Source of the DNA: Deltaproteobacteria bacterium
GTDB taxonomy: Bacteria > Myxococcota_A > UBA9160 > JAFDDA01
Direction of reading: 5' to 3'
Assembly: GCA_019311105.1 (NCBI GenBank)
Contig: JAFDDA010000008.1
Span: 1-63,483, forward strand
DNA length: 63,483 nt
A model generated the notes under the pieces. That model did no database searches. It was not told where the DNA came from and was given only the letters and a program-made list of their open reading frames with translations. The translations under genes were made by a program, and so were the position numbers. Position 1 is the first letter of the stretch, and each line of letters begins with the position of its first letter. Shown here piece by piece: positions 24,710 to 33,262 of this stretch.

Positions 24710-25855
24710 CTAGCCGGCGGCGCCCTCCTCGACCTTCACCGCCGTGCGCGGGAAGGAACCCAGGACCTTGTACGAGTTCACGCGGTCCGCCGCCTCGGCC
24801 AGTGCGGCCTGCACGCGCTCTTCGGCCACGTGCCCTTCGAGGTCGACGAAGAAGAGATACTCCCAGGGCCGGCCCTTGAGCGGACGCGACTGGATCGAAG
24901 CGAGGTTCACGCCGTGACGCGAGAACGGGTCGAGCAGCCGGTGCAGCGCGCCCGACTCGGCCTTGCGCAGGGTGAAGACCACCGAGGTCAGGTCCTGCCC
25001 ACTCGGCGCCGGCGGCCGCTCGCCGATGACGAGGAAGCGCGTCGTGTTGTCCCGGCGGTCTTCGATGGCTCGCTCGATGATCTTGAGGCCGAAGATCTCC
25101 GCCGCCATCTCACTCGTGACCGCGGCCACGTCGGGCTCGCTCGCCGCCCACTCGGCCGCGCGCGCCGTACTCTGGGTTTCGACCTGTTCGATGCCGGGAA
25201 GGTGCCGCGCCAGCCACTCGCGTGTCTGCGCAAGACCCTGAGGATGCGACGCGACCCGCCGGACGTCTTCGAGCCGACCGGAGCGCGACATCAAGCACTG
25301 CGAGATGCGCAGCAGGATCTCGGCGCAGATCGTGACCTCACTCTCGACGCAGCGATCGAGGGATTGCGTCACCACACCCTCGGTGGTGTTTTCGATCGGC
25401 ACGACACCGAGGTCGGTCTTGCCGCGTTCGACCGCGGAGTAGACGTCCGGGATCGACGGCACCGGGACCAACTCGGCGAGGCTGCCGAACTGCTGCCGCG
25501 CCGCCAGGTGGGCGAAGCTGCCCTCCGGCCCGAGGAAGGCGACCCGAACCACACGTTCGAGTGACCTCGTGGCGCTGATGATCTCGCGGAAGACGTGCGG
25601 CAGGCCGGCATCGGGGAACGGCCCGTCGTTGCTCGAGCGCAGTCGCTCCACGATGTCGCGTTCGCGGGCCGCGGCGTAGACCGGAGCCGCCTCACTCTGC
25701 TTGTGACGCCCGACGTCTTCCACCAACCGCGCACGCTCGTTGAGCTTTTCGAGAATCTGGCGATCGACCGCATCGATCGCCGCGCGCAAGCGTTCGAGTT
25801 CCGGGCCTTCGGAGACCGGATCGAGCGTGGCATTCCGCTGTCCCTGCTGCGACAT
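24710..25855 (-). CDS. pheA: Bifunctional chorismate mutase / prephenate dehydratase (P-protein)
   Basis: ATG 25855 (GGAG 6-9 nt upstream) gives MSQQGQRN and 381 aa. An AroQ chorismate mutase (about 15-100: LRAAIDAVDRQILEKLNERARLVEDVGRHK in part) is joined to prephenate dehydratase (about 105-285: VAFLGPEGSFAHLAARQQFG, VVPIENTTEGVV, NTTRFLVIG, where the TRF Thr is essential) and a C-terminal ACT domain (about 295-375). The ACT domain keeps GALHRLL, but the usual ESRP phenylalanine-binding motif reads QSRP (SIQSRPLKGRPWEYLFF). Feedback inhibition by phenylalanine is expected but may be changed. It is the first gene of the long minus-strand run and has a good promoter upstream. Confidence 0.96.
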   Translation of the reverse strand: MSQQGQRNATLDPVSEGPELERLRAAIDAVDRQILEKLNERARLVEDVGRHKQSEAAPVYAAARERDIVERLRSSNDGPFPDAGLPHVFREIISATRSLERVVRVAFLGPEGSFAHLAARQQFGSLAELVPVPSIPDVYSAVERGKTDLGVVPIENTTEGVVTQSLDRCVESEVTICAEILLRISQCLMSRSGRLEDVRRVASHPQGLAQTREWLARHLPGIEQVETQSTARAAEWAASEPDVAAVTSEMAAEIFGLKIIERAIEDRRDNTTRFLVIGERPPAPSGQDLTSVVFTLRKAESGALHRLLDPFSRHGVNLASIQSRPLKGRPWEYLFFVDLEGHVAEERVQAALAEAADRVNSYKVLGSFPRTAVKVEEGAAG

Positions 25856-25938
25856 GGCGCACTCCAACGGGAAAGCTCGGGCACGGGGGTGCCGCTTCAA
25901 CTGCGGAAAGCGGGCTAACCCCCCGAAAAGATTGGCGC

Positions 25939-25968
25939 AATATATCGGAGGCCCAAACCCGCTGCCAA
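25939..25968 (-). promoter_or_regulatory. Predicted sigma70-type promoter for the pheA operon
   Basis: On the minus strand TTGGCA (25963-25968) and TATATT (25939-25944) are separated by 18 nt, close to TTGACA-N17-TATAAT. The AT-rich -10 stands out in a GC-rich spacer. It lies about 85-110 nt upstream of the pheA ATG. It probably drives pheA-hisC-tyrA-rpsA-ihfB and perhaps beyond. It was seen by eye only. Confidence 0.55.
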
Positions 25969-26155
25969 CCCTCTTCGGACGATTCCGCCGTAGTGACGAG
26001 GGGTTAAGGCCGGCCCGGCCCGCGAAGCCCCTCCCCCACGGGGTGGAGTCATACCTGGGGCAGCCCCAAGAGCCGGTTTCACCTGCAAGTGGGGTGACTT
26101 TACCTCAAGAAGGCCCTCCGGACTGCCGATTCGCCTCACAAGGAGCGACCCCTCG
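25969..26155 (+). other. Divergent spacer between pheA and the diguanylate cyclase
   Basis: The complete spacer 25856-26155 is 300 nt without a gene. Besides the pheA promoter it holds GC-rich short inverted repeats (for example TGGGGC-AGCCCCA near 26057-26069) and, next to the plus-strand gene, the ribosome site AAGGAG 10 nt before ATG 26156. No known riboswitch pattern or clear plus-strand -35/-10 was recognised. Confidence 0.45.
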
Positions 26156-27508
26156 ATGTCGGCCCCGAGTGCACGTCCCACCCGCCGGCTCGCCAGCTTG
26201 CCGGCCCGAATCGTCCTGTTCGTCTGTGCGGCGACCCTGGTGACCTCGGCGCTCGTGGGCCTGCCTGCCGTCGAGGCCAATCAACAGGCCCTCGCGGCTC
26301 ACCTCGCCGAGAGCAGCGCCGAAGTTCTCGCGGCGGGTGGCCTCACCTCCTCGGACGCCGACGCCGCGGCCCTCTCGTGGGAGGTCGCGCACATGAACGC
26401 CGAGGGGCATGTCCGACCGGGTCCGGCCGCGGGCCAGGCCTGGGATCTCCCACCGGATTGGCCCTCCGCCCTCTCGGAACTCGGCGACGCGCAGCTCTCG
26501 GAACTCGTCTCCTTCACGGACACCGGCGGCAAGGCCTGGGTGATCCGAGCCGGCGCGAGCGACGGCGGCTCGGCCTGGATCCTCGTGCGGCGCCCCTTCG
26601 ACGTGGCCTACGCACCGCTCTTGAGCCTCGTGCCGCTGCTGTTCGCGCTGGGTTTCGCGGCGGTGTTCTTTTTCTCCTGCATCGCGTACTGGCTGACGGC
26701 TTCCGTGGTGCAGCCGATCGAACTGCTGGCCGCGGAAGCACGGCGCATCTCGCAGGGCGACCTCCACTTCGAACTCACCCTGCCCGTCCGAACCGACGAA
26801 GTCGGGCTCCTCACGCGCACCTTCAACGACATGGTTCTCAGGCTCCGGCGAAACCAGCAACAGATCGAAGACGCCAACGTCCGTCTCACGGATCAGAACC
26901 AGCAGCTCCAGCGCGCCAACGAAATCCTCGCTCAGCTCTCCATCACCGACGGGCTGACGCGGCTCCACAACCACCGGTTCTTCCAGGATCAACTCGCGCG
27001 CGAGATCAAGCGCTGCGAGCGCACGGGCGAGCCGCTCGGCATGATCCTCGCCGACATCGACGACTTCAAGAAGCTGAACGACCGCCACGGCCACGCCACG
27101 GGCGACCAGGTGCTCGTGCGGATCGCGAGCATGATGAACGAGGCCATCCGCGAGAGCGACTTCCTGGCACGCTACGGCGGCGAGGAGTTCGCAATCCTGA
27201 CCACCGGCACCAACCTCGAGGGCGCCGTCACCCTGGCCGAGAAGATCCGCATGCGGATCGCGAGCGAGACGTGGATGTGCGCCGAGGATGAAGCGAGCCT
27301 CCGCGTCACCGTCTCCATGGGCATCGCGGTCTACCACGGTGAGCGCAAGGCATTCTTCCGCGATGCCGACCGCGCGCTCTATCAGGCAAAGGACATGGGC
27401 AAGAACTGCGTCATCGTCGACGAAGAGAGCCAGGAGATTGCACGCTCGACGGGCCTGATCGGCGACCAGACGCAACCGCTCGGAACGACGGACGACGAGA
27501 CGGCTTGA
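26156..27508 (+). CDS. Membrane-bound diguanylate cyclase (HAMP-GGDEF)
   Basis: The protein makes c-di-GMP from two GTP. Layout of the 450 residues: membrane helix (about 17-38), periplasmic sensor region (about 40-147), second helix (about 152-182), HAMP domain (TASVVQPIELLAAEARRIS to about 235), coiled coil, and GGDEF domain from SITDGLTRLHNHRFF. The active site is YGGEEF (GGEEF at 341-345), so it should be active, and an inhibitory RxxD site (RESD, 332-335) sits the normal 5 residues before it, predicting product inhibition. The ligand of the periplasmic part is unknown. It is divergent from pheA; coaE follows 54 nt later on the same strand. Confidence 0.93.
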   Translation: MSAPSARPTRRLASLPARIVLFVCAATLVTSALVGLPAVEANQQALAAHLAESSAEVLAAGGLTSSDADAAALSWEVAHMNAEGHVRPGPAAGQAWDLPPDWPSALSELGDAQLSELVSFTDTGGKAWVIRAGASDGGSAWILVRRPFDVAYAPLLSLVPLLFALGFAAVFFFSCIAYWLTASVVQPIELLAAEARRISQGDLHFELTLPVRTDEVGLLTRTFNDMVLRLRRNQQQIEDANVRLTDQNQQLQRANEILAQLSITDGLTRLHNHRFFQDQLAREIKRCERTGEPLGMILADIDDFKKLNDRHGHATGDQVLVRIASMMNEAIRESDFLARYGGEEFAILTTGTNLEGAVTLAEKIRMRIASETWMCAEDEASLRVTVSMGIAVYHGERKAFFRDADRALYQAKDMGKNCVIVDEESQEIARSTGLIGDQTQPLGTTDDETA

Positions 27509-27562
27509 CCGCCCCGCTTCCGCCGCTCACCAATCTCGACCGACTCGCGTAGACTCCGCCCC

Positions 27563-28207
27563 ATGAAGCTCGTGGGTCTCACTGGAGGCATCGGCTCGGG
27601 GAAGAGCACCGTCGCGGCCGCCTTGCGCGCGCTCGGTGCCACGGTGATCGACGCCGATGGCATCGTGCACGAACTCCAAGCCAAGGGCTCGCCACTCCTG
27701 GGCGAGATGGTGGCGGCGTTCGGCCGGGAGATCCTCCTCACGAGCGGCGAACTCGACCGCAAGGCGCTGGGCGACGTGGTCTTCCGCGACCCGGATGCAC
27801 GCAAGCGGCTGGGCGACCTCGTCCACCCGAAAGTCGGTGCCGAAATGATGGCGCGGGTCGAGGCCGCCCGAGTCGCGGGCGTCGAGCTGACGGTGTTGGA
27901 CATCCCCCTGCTCCTCGAGGGGCGCCAGGCCGCCGGCGGCAGCCGCGCCGCCCGCGCTCCCTACGACGCGATCGTGGTGGTGTGGGTCCCCGAAACGACG
28001 CAGATCGAGCGCACGGTCGAGCGCGACGGCTGCGAACCCGAGGAGGCGGAGCGGCGTGTGCGGGCGCAGATGTCCTTGGACGAGAAGCGCGGGCTCGCGG
28101 ACCACGTGATCGACAACTCGGGGTCGCGCGAGGCCACCGATGCGCAGGTCGCGGTGCTCTACAACCGGCTCCGAGCCGAGACGGCCCCGGACGCACCGCC
28201 CCGCTAG
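27563..28207 (+). CDS. coaE: Dephospho-CoA kinase
   Basis: CoaE phosphorylates the ribose 3'-OH of dephospho-CoA, the last step of CoA synthesis. The 214 aa show the P-loop GLTGGIGSGKSTVAAALRALG, the DADGIVHELQAKGSP motif, LDRKALGDVVFRDPDARKRL with LVHP, VLDIPLLLEG, and the C-terminal DHVIDNSG. An insertion (RQAAGGSRAARAPYD) follows LLLEG. The stop TAG is part of a CTAG shared with the convergent trpA stop, so the two coding ends overlap by 4 nt with no terminator space. Confidence 0.95.
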   Translation: MKLVGLTGGIGSGKSTVAAALRALGATVIDADGIVHELQAKGSPLLGEMVAAFGREILLTSGELDRKALGDVVFRDPDARKRLGDLVHPKVGAEMMARVEAARVAGVELTVLDIPLLLEGRQAAGGSRAARAPYDAIVVVWVPETTQIERTVERDGCEPEEAERRVRAQMSLDEKRGLADHVIDNSGSREATDAQVAVLYNRLRAETAPDAPPR

Positions 28208-29001
28208 CCCCGGAGGGGGCCCTTCAAGCTCGCGATGAAGTCGGACGCGGCTCCGAGCCGGCCGGCGAGATCGGCCTCGGCGTCGAGCCGGTCGATCAGG
28301 GCGCTCCCCACCACCACGCCGTCGGCAAAGCGCCGGATGTCCGCGACCTGCTCGGGCGTCGAGATGCCAAAGCCCACGCAGACGGGCACGCCCGCGAGAT
28401 CGCGAGCGCGGCGAACCCCCGCTTCGAGATCCACGGCGACCTGGGCGCGAGCCCCCGTCACGCCGGTGAGGGCCACGTAGTAGAGGAAACCCCGCGAGCG
28501 TCCGGCCAGCAGCGCCAAGCGCTCGGGCGTCGTGGTCGGCGCCGCGAGCAGCACCGGGTCGACCCCGGCCGCTTCGAGTGCCGCGTAGAAATCCGCGCCC
28601 TCTTCGGGCGGGAGGTCGGGGACGATCACGCCATCGACGCCCACCTCGGCGGCCGCGGCCGCGAAGGCCTTCTCTCCCATGGTGAAGAAGGGGTTCGCGT
28701 AGCCCATGAGAACGATCGGGATGTCGACCTTCGGGCGCACCTGCTTCACGAGCTGGAGGATTTGACGCAGCGTCGTGCCCGAGGCCAGCGCGCGCTCGCT
28801 CGACTTCTGGATCGTCGGGCCCTCGGCGATCGGGTCGGAAAACGGGACGCCGAGCTCGATGGCATCCGCACCGGCTGCCTCGAGGGTCGGGATCAGGGCC
28901 TCGGTCGTGGCGAGGTCCGGATCGCCCGCGGTGATGAAGGGGATGAGGGCACCCTCCCCTCGCTCGCGGAGCGCCGCAAACCGTTCGGCAAAGCGGCTCA
29001 T
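28204..29001 (-). CDS. trpA: Tryptophan synthase alpha subunit
   Basis: TrpA cleaves indole-3-glycerol phosphate to indole, which passes to TrpB. The 265 aa show the TIM-barrel signatures: LIPFITAGDPD, GADAIELGVPFSDPIAEGPTIQ (catalytic Glu in ELGVPFSDP and Asp in the PFSDP loop region), VLMGYANPFF, GVIVPDLPPEE, LTGVTGA, VCVGFGISTPEQV and ADGVVVGSALI phosphate site. It is the last gene of trpEGDCFBA and its ATG shares one base with the trpB stop (TGATG). It converges on coaE with overlapping stops. Confidence 0.97.
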   Translation of the reverse strand: MSRFAERFAALRERGEGALIPFITAGDPDLATTEALIPTLEAAGADAIELGVPFSDPIAEGPTIQKSSERALASGTTLRQILQLVKQVRPKVDIPIVLMGYANPFFTMGEKAFAAAAAEVGVDGVIVPDLPPEEGADFYAALEAAGVDPVLLAAPTTTPERLALLAGRSRGFLYYVALTGVTGARAQVAVDLEAGVRRARDLAGVPVCVGFGISTPEQVADIRRFADGVVVGSALIDRLDAEADLAGRLGAASDFIASLKGPLRG

Positions 29002-30206
29002 CAGTGGCTTTCGGCCTGCCGACGCCGGAGGATCTCGCGCACCTGCGGCGCGTCCTTGTCTCCGCGGCCCGAGAGGTTGACGAGGATGATCTCGTCCCCC
29101 GACATCGTCGGCGCGAGCTTGCGGACCTCGGCCAGGGCGTGGGCGCTCTCGAGAGCCGGAATGATCCCTTCCTTGCGCGAGAGCCACTGGAAGGCGTCGA
29201 GCGCCTCCTCGTCCGTGGCGCTGTGGTATTCGGCGCGGCCGAGGTCGCGCAGGAAGGCGTGCTCCGGTCCGACGCTCGGGTAGTCGAGGCCGGCGGAGAT
29301 CGAGTGGGCGGGAAAGATCTGCCCGTCGTCGTCGCTGCGCACGAGCGTCCGCTTGCCGTGGAAGATCCCCGGGATTCCGGTGCCGAGTGCCGCGCCGTGC
29401 CGCCCGGTCTCGAGCCCTTCCCCGGCCGGTTCGACGCCGATCATGCGCACTCCCGAATCGTCCAGGAACGGATGGAAGATCCCCATGGCGTTCGAGCCGC
29501 CGCCGACACAGGCCACCAGCACGTCGGGCAAGCGCCCCTCTTCCTCGAGCATCTGGCGGCGCGCCTCGATCCCGATCACGCGCTGGAAGTCGCGAACCAT
29601 CGTCGGGTACGGGTGTGGGCCCATGACGGAGCCGATCAGGTAGTACGTGTTCTGGATGTTCGTGACCCAGTCGCGCATGGCTTCGTTGATCGCGTCCTTG
29701 AGCGTTCGCGAGCCGGACTCCACGGGGACGACACTCGCGCCGAGCAACTCCATCTTGAAGACGTTGAGCGCTTGCCGTTCGATGTCCTCAGCGCCCATGT
29801 AGACCTCGCATTCGAGGTCGAGCAGCGCGCAGGCCGTGGCCGCGGCGACGCCGTGCTGGCCAGCGCCCGTCTCGGCGATCACCCGCTTCTTGCCCATGTG
29901 CCGCGCGAGGAGTGCCTGGCCGAGGACATTGTTGATCTTGTGCGCACCCGTATGGGTGAGATCCTCGCGCTTCAGCCAGATGCGCGCGCCGCCGAGCTCG
30001 GCGGTGACCCGCGCCGCAAAGGTGATGGGCGTCGGGCGGCCGGCATAGGAGCCGAGCAGCCCGTCGAGCTCGCTGCGGAACTCTTCGGTGGCGGTGACGC
30101 GCGGATAGGCTTCCAGCAACTCGTCGAGCGCGGCGATCAGGGTCTCCGGCACGTAGCGCCCACCGTACTCGCCGAAGAGCCCGCGCTCGTCTGCCTCCCA
30201 GCTCAT
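29001..30206 (-). CDS. trpB: Tryptophan synthase beta subunit
   Basis: TrpB is the PLP enzyme that joins indole and serine. The 401 aa include [14 protein letters not shown], the PLP Lys in [56 protein letters not shown], the phosphate cup [29 protein letters not shown] and LSGRGDKD. It is the main TrpB1 type that pairs with TrpA. The ATG overlaps the trpF stop by 4 nt. Confidence 0.98.
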   Translation of the reverse strand: MSWEADERGLFGEYGGRYVPETLIAALDELLEAYPRVTATEEFRSELDGLLGSYAGRPTPITFAARVTAELGGARIWLKREDLTHTGAHKINNVLGQALLARHMGKKRVIAETGAGQHGVAAATACALLDLECEVYMGAEDIERQALNVFKMELLGASVVPVESGSRTLKDAINEAMRDWVTNIQNTYYLIGSVMGPHPYPTMVRDFQRVIGIEARRQMLEEEGRLPDVLVACVGGGSNAMGIFHPFLDDSGVRMIGVEPAGEGLETGRHGAALGTGIPGIFHGKRTLVRSDDDGQIFPAHSISAGLDYPSVGPEHAFLRDLGRAEYHSATDEEALDAFQWLSRKEGIIPALESAHALAEVRKLAPTMSGDEIILVNLSGRGDKDAPQVREILRRRQAESH

Positions 30207-30871
30207 GACGAGCCTTCTTCGGCGCCGCTGACCTCGGGCGAAAGGCCCGTGTCCTCGGCCTCGCGCACGGCGCGGATGAATGCAGCGATCTTCTCGGGGT
30301 CCTTGCGGACGCCCTCCCCCTCGACGCCCGTCGCCACGTCGACGCCCCACGGCAGCAGCTCGCCGAGCTCCGCGAGGGCCTGCCCCACGTTGTCCGGTGA
30401 AAGGCCGCCGGCCAGGATCACGTCGTGGCCATCCTCCAACAACGGAGCGGCATCGCTCCAAGGCCAGGACTGGCCACTCCCGCCTCCCGCCGTCGGGTGG
30501 TCGAGGAGCAGGATGGTGCCCGGATAGGAGTCGGCGGCTTCGCGGTCGGCCCCGCGCAACGCCTTGATCACGGGGAGGTCCATGGCCTCGACCTCCTCGG
30601 GCGATTCCTGCCCGTGGAGTTGAACGCGCTCGACATCGACCCGACGCAGGATGCGCTCGATCTCGAAAGGATCCTCGTCGCGGAAGAGCGCAACGCGTTC
30701 GATCTCGCCCGCGACCGCCTCGGCGATCTCCACCGCCTGATCGATCTCGAGCTTGCGGCGCGACCCCGAGACGAAGTTCAGCCCGATCAAGTCCGCGCCC
30801 GCGTCCACGGCCGCGCGCGCATCCTCGACCGTCGTGACCCCGCAGATCTTGATCCGGACGCTGCCGCTCAT
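30203..30871 (-). CDS. trpF: Phosphoribosylanthranilate isomerase
   Basis: TrpF converts phosphoribosylanthranilate to CdRP in tryptophan synthesis. The 222 aa start [18 protein letters not shown] with the catalytic Cys in [38 protein letters not shown] and [17 protein letters not shown] are the remaining family motifs, including the catalytic Asp. A short acidic tail is extra. It overlaps trpC upstream and trpB downstream by 4 nt each. Confidence 0.96.
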   Translation of the reverse strand: MSGSVRIKICGVTTVEDARAAVDAGADLIGLNFVSGSRRKLEIDQAVEIAEAVAGEIERVALFRDEDPFEIERILRRVDVERVQLHGQESPEEVEAMDLPVIKALRGADREAADSYPGTILLLDHPTAGGGSGQSWPWSDAAPLLEDGHDVILAGGLSPDNVGQALAELGELLPWGVDVATGVEGEGVRKDPEKIAAFIRAVREAEDTGLSPEVSGAEEGSS

Positions 30872-31653
30872 CGCGTGCTCCGAAGCTCGGCCAGCGCGCG
30901 GCCGGGGTCGGGCTGGCGCATCAGCGACTCGCCGACCAGGTAGGCATGGGCGCCCGCGGCTTCGAGCCGTTGCACGTCCGCGGGCGTTGCGATCCCGCTC
31001 TCGGCCACGAGGACACAGCCGGGGCTCGCACTCGCGGCCAGGGCTTCCGTGGTGCCAAGGTCGACCTCGAAGGTCGCGAGATCCCGATTGTTGATGCCAA
31101 CCACCCGCGCGCCCACCTCGACAGCCACCTCCATCTCTGCAGCGTCGTGGACTTCGACCAGCACGTCGAGGCCCAGGGCCTCGGCGTGGACTCGGAGCTC
31201 CACGAGCCGCTCCTTGGGCAGGGCCGCCACGATCAGAAGCACGGCGTCCGCCCCGGCCACCCGCGCCTCGTCGAGCTGGTATTCGTCGACCACGAACTCC
31301 TTGCATAGGAGGGGCAACTCCACGACGGCGCGGACCTGGCGCAACACGTCGAGACTGCCCCCGAAGAAGTGCTCGTCGGTCAACACCGACAGCGCGGCCG
31401 CACCGCCGTCGGCGTACGCCTTGGCGATCGCCACGGGGTCGAAGTCCGCCCGGATCTCCCCCTTGCTGGGCGAGCGGCGCTTGATCTCGGCAATCACCCG
31501 CGGCGTGGCGCTCTCGGTGAGGGCCGCCGTGAAGCTGCGCACCGGCCTCCCACACGAAGCCGCCCGCTCGGATAGCTCGGCCGCCGACGTGTGCTTCTTG
31601 GCCTCGACAACCTCTCTCCGTTTGTGATCGAGGATCTCCACGAGGATGCTCAC
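30868..31653 (-). CDS. trpC: Indole-3-glycerol-phosphate synthase
   Basis: TrpC closes the indole ring. The 261-aa product starts with GTG 31653 inside the trpD stop (GTGA). Family motifs: [20 protein letters not shown] (catalytic Lys in [10 protein letters not shown]), [46 protein letters not shown] (catalytic Lys in CKEF), [28 protein letters not shown] and [15 protein letters not shown]. It is a stand-alone enzyme, not fused to TrpF as in enterobacteria. It overlaps trpF by 4 nt. Confidence 0.97.
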   Translation of the reverse strand: MSILVEILDHKRREVVEAKKHTSAAELSERAASCGRPVRSFTAALTESATPRVIAEIKRRSPSKGEIRADFDPVAIAKAYADGGAAALSVLTDEHFFGGSLDVLRQVRAVVELPLLCKEFVVDEYQLDEARVAGADAVLLIVAALPKERLVELRVHAEALGLDVLVEVHDAAEMEVAVEVGARVVGINNRDLATFEVDLGTTEALAASASPGCVLVAESGIATPADVQRLEAAGAHAYLVGESLMRQPDPGRALAELRSTR

Positions 31654-32681
31654 GCTGAAGCCCCCTCGCGGCTCACCTGGCTCGCGCGAACGAGGGCGTC
31701 GAGCCGTGCGGAGGCCGCACCCGAGGCGAGGCTTTCACCGGCCTGCGCCACGCCGGCCTTCCAGTCCGTCGCCGCACCGGCCACCCACAGGGCCGCGCCG
31801 GCGTTGGCCACGACGATGTCGCGCCGCGGCCCAAGCTCGCCACCCAGGATGGCGCGAATCGCCGCCACGTTCTCTTCCAGGTCGCCGCCCTTCAGGTCGC
31901 TCGCTTGGGCGCGCGAAAGCCCCGCCTCTTCCGGCGTGAGCGTCTGGGCTTCGACCTCGCCCTCACGATAGAGAGCGGCTCGCGTCGGGCCCGTGGTCGT
32001 GATCTCGTCGAGGCCGTCCTCGCCGTGGACTACCAGCGCACGAACGGCACCGAGCCGGCCGAGAGCTTCCGCCAGCGGCTCCACCAACCCGGCGTCGTAG
32101 ACCCCCACCAACTGGTGTCGGGCGCCGACCGGGTTCAGCAGTGGACCGAGACAGTTCATCAGCGTACGAATCCCGAGCGCCGCACGGACGGGCGCAACGT
32201 GCCGCATGGCCGGGTGCGCGCGGCGTGCGAAGAACGGCGCAACGCCGACCTCCGCAAGCAAACTCGCGGATTCTGCGGTGGAGAGCTCCACGCGCACGCC
32301 GAGGCCTTCGAGAACATCGATGCTGCCACAGCGGCTCGAGGCCGACCGGTTGCCGTGCTTGGCCACCGGGACTCCGGCTCCGGCCACCACGAAGGCCGCA
32401 GCGGTAGAGATGTTGAACGTGTCGGCGCCGTCGCCTCCCGTGCCGCAGGTGTCGACGGCGCGCGGGTCGGCCTCCGCCGTGTCGGCGTGGGCGCGCAGGG
32501 CGCGAGCGGCGGCGACGATCTCGCCCACGGTCTCACCCTTGGTGCGCAACGCCACGAGCAGCCCAGCGATCTCCGCCTCGGAGGCGTCGCCCCCGACGAT
32601 CTCATCGAAGGCCGCCTCGAGCAGGGGCGCGGGCACCTCGTGGCCTTGTACGGCCTCGCCGATCGCCTTGCGCAAACTCAT
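31650..32681 (-). CDS. trpD: Anthranilate phosphoribosyltransferase
   Basis: TrpD transfers phosphoribose from PRPP to anthranilate. The 343 aa contain LLVALRTKGETVGEIVAA, VDTCGTGGDGADTFNISTAA (the PRPP Gly loop), VAKHGNRSASSRCGSID, the NCLGPLLNPVGA loop and the EVEAQTLTPEEAGL region. It is separate from TrpG here. The start overlaps trpG by 4 nt and the stop overlaps trpC by 4 nt. Confidence 0.97.
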   Translation of the reverse strand: MSLRKAIGEAVQGHEVPAPLLEAAFDEIVGGDASEAEIAGLLVALRTKGETVGEIVAAARALRAHADTAEADPRAVDTCGTGGDGADTFNISTAAAFVVAGAGVPVAKHGNRSASSRCGSIDVLEGLGVRVELSTAESASLLAEVGVAPFFARRAHPAMRHVAPVRAALGIRTLMNCLGPLLNPVGARHQLVGVYDAGLVEPLAEALGRLGAVRALVVHGEDGLDEITTTGPTRAALYREGEVEAQTLTPEEAGLSRAQASDLKGGDLEENVAAIRAILGGELGPRRDIVVANAGAALWVAGAATDWKAGVAQAGESLASGAASARLDALVRASQVSREGASA

Positions 32682-33262
32682 GCGCCGGCTCCAGAGAGGA
32701 AGTTCCCGAGCAGGGCCTTGCCTTCAAGGGTCAGGATCGATTCCGGATGGAACTGGATGCCGGCGATCGGCAGCTGGCGATGGCGCACGCCCATGATCTC
32801 GCCGTCCTCGGTCCGCGCCACAACCTCGAGGACGTCGGGCAGCGAGCCGGCGTCGATCACCAGCGAGTGGTAGCGGGTCGCTTCGAACGGCTGCGAGAGG
32901 CCCTCGAACAGGCCACGCCCGTCATGGGAGATCTGCGAGACCTTGCCATGCATGATCGTGCGAGCGCGGACGATGCGGCCCCCAAAAGCTTCGCCGATGG
33001 CCTGATGGCCGAGGCAGACCCCGAGGACGGGGACGCCCGCCTCCCCGAAGCGGCGAACCGCCTCGATCGAGACCCCGGCATCGCTCGGGCGGCCCGGCCC
33101 CGGCGACACCACCAACCCACCCGGCTCTCGCGCCAGCAGGTCGTCGACCGTCTCGACGTCGTTGCGCACGACGTCGACCCCCGCACCCAGCTCGCCCAGG
33201 TATTGCACCAGGTTGTAGGTGAACGAGTCGTAGTTATCGATCATCAGGAGCTTCCGGCTCAC
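32678..33262 (-). CDS. trpG: Anthranilate synthase glutamine amidotransferase subunit
   Basis: TrpG releases ammonia from glutamine for TrpE; the same type of subunit may also serve aminodeoxychorismate synthase. The 194 aa from GTG 33262 show LLMIDNYDSFTYNLVQYLGE, VVSPGPGRPSDAG, the catalytic Cys in VLGVCLGHQAIGEAFGG and the His/Glu pair in GIQFHPESILT. The start overlaps the trpE stop (GTGA) and the end overlaps trpD. Confidence 0.96.
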   Translation of the reverse strand: MSRKLLMIDNYDSFTYNLVQYLGELGAGVDVVRNDVETVDDLLAREPGGLVVSPGPGRPSDAGVSIEAVRRFGEAGVPVLGVCLGHQAIGEAFGGRIVRARTIMHGKVSQISHDGRGLFEGLSQPFEATRYHSLVIDAGSLPDVLEVVARTEDGEIMGVRHRQLPIAGIQFHPESILTLEGKALLGNFLSGAGA

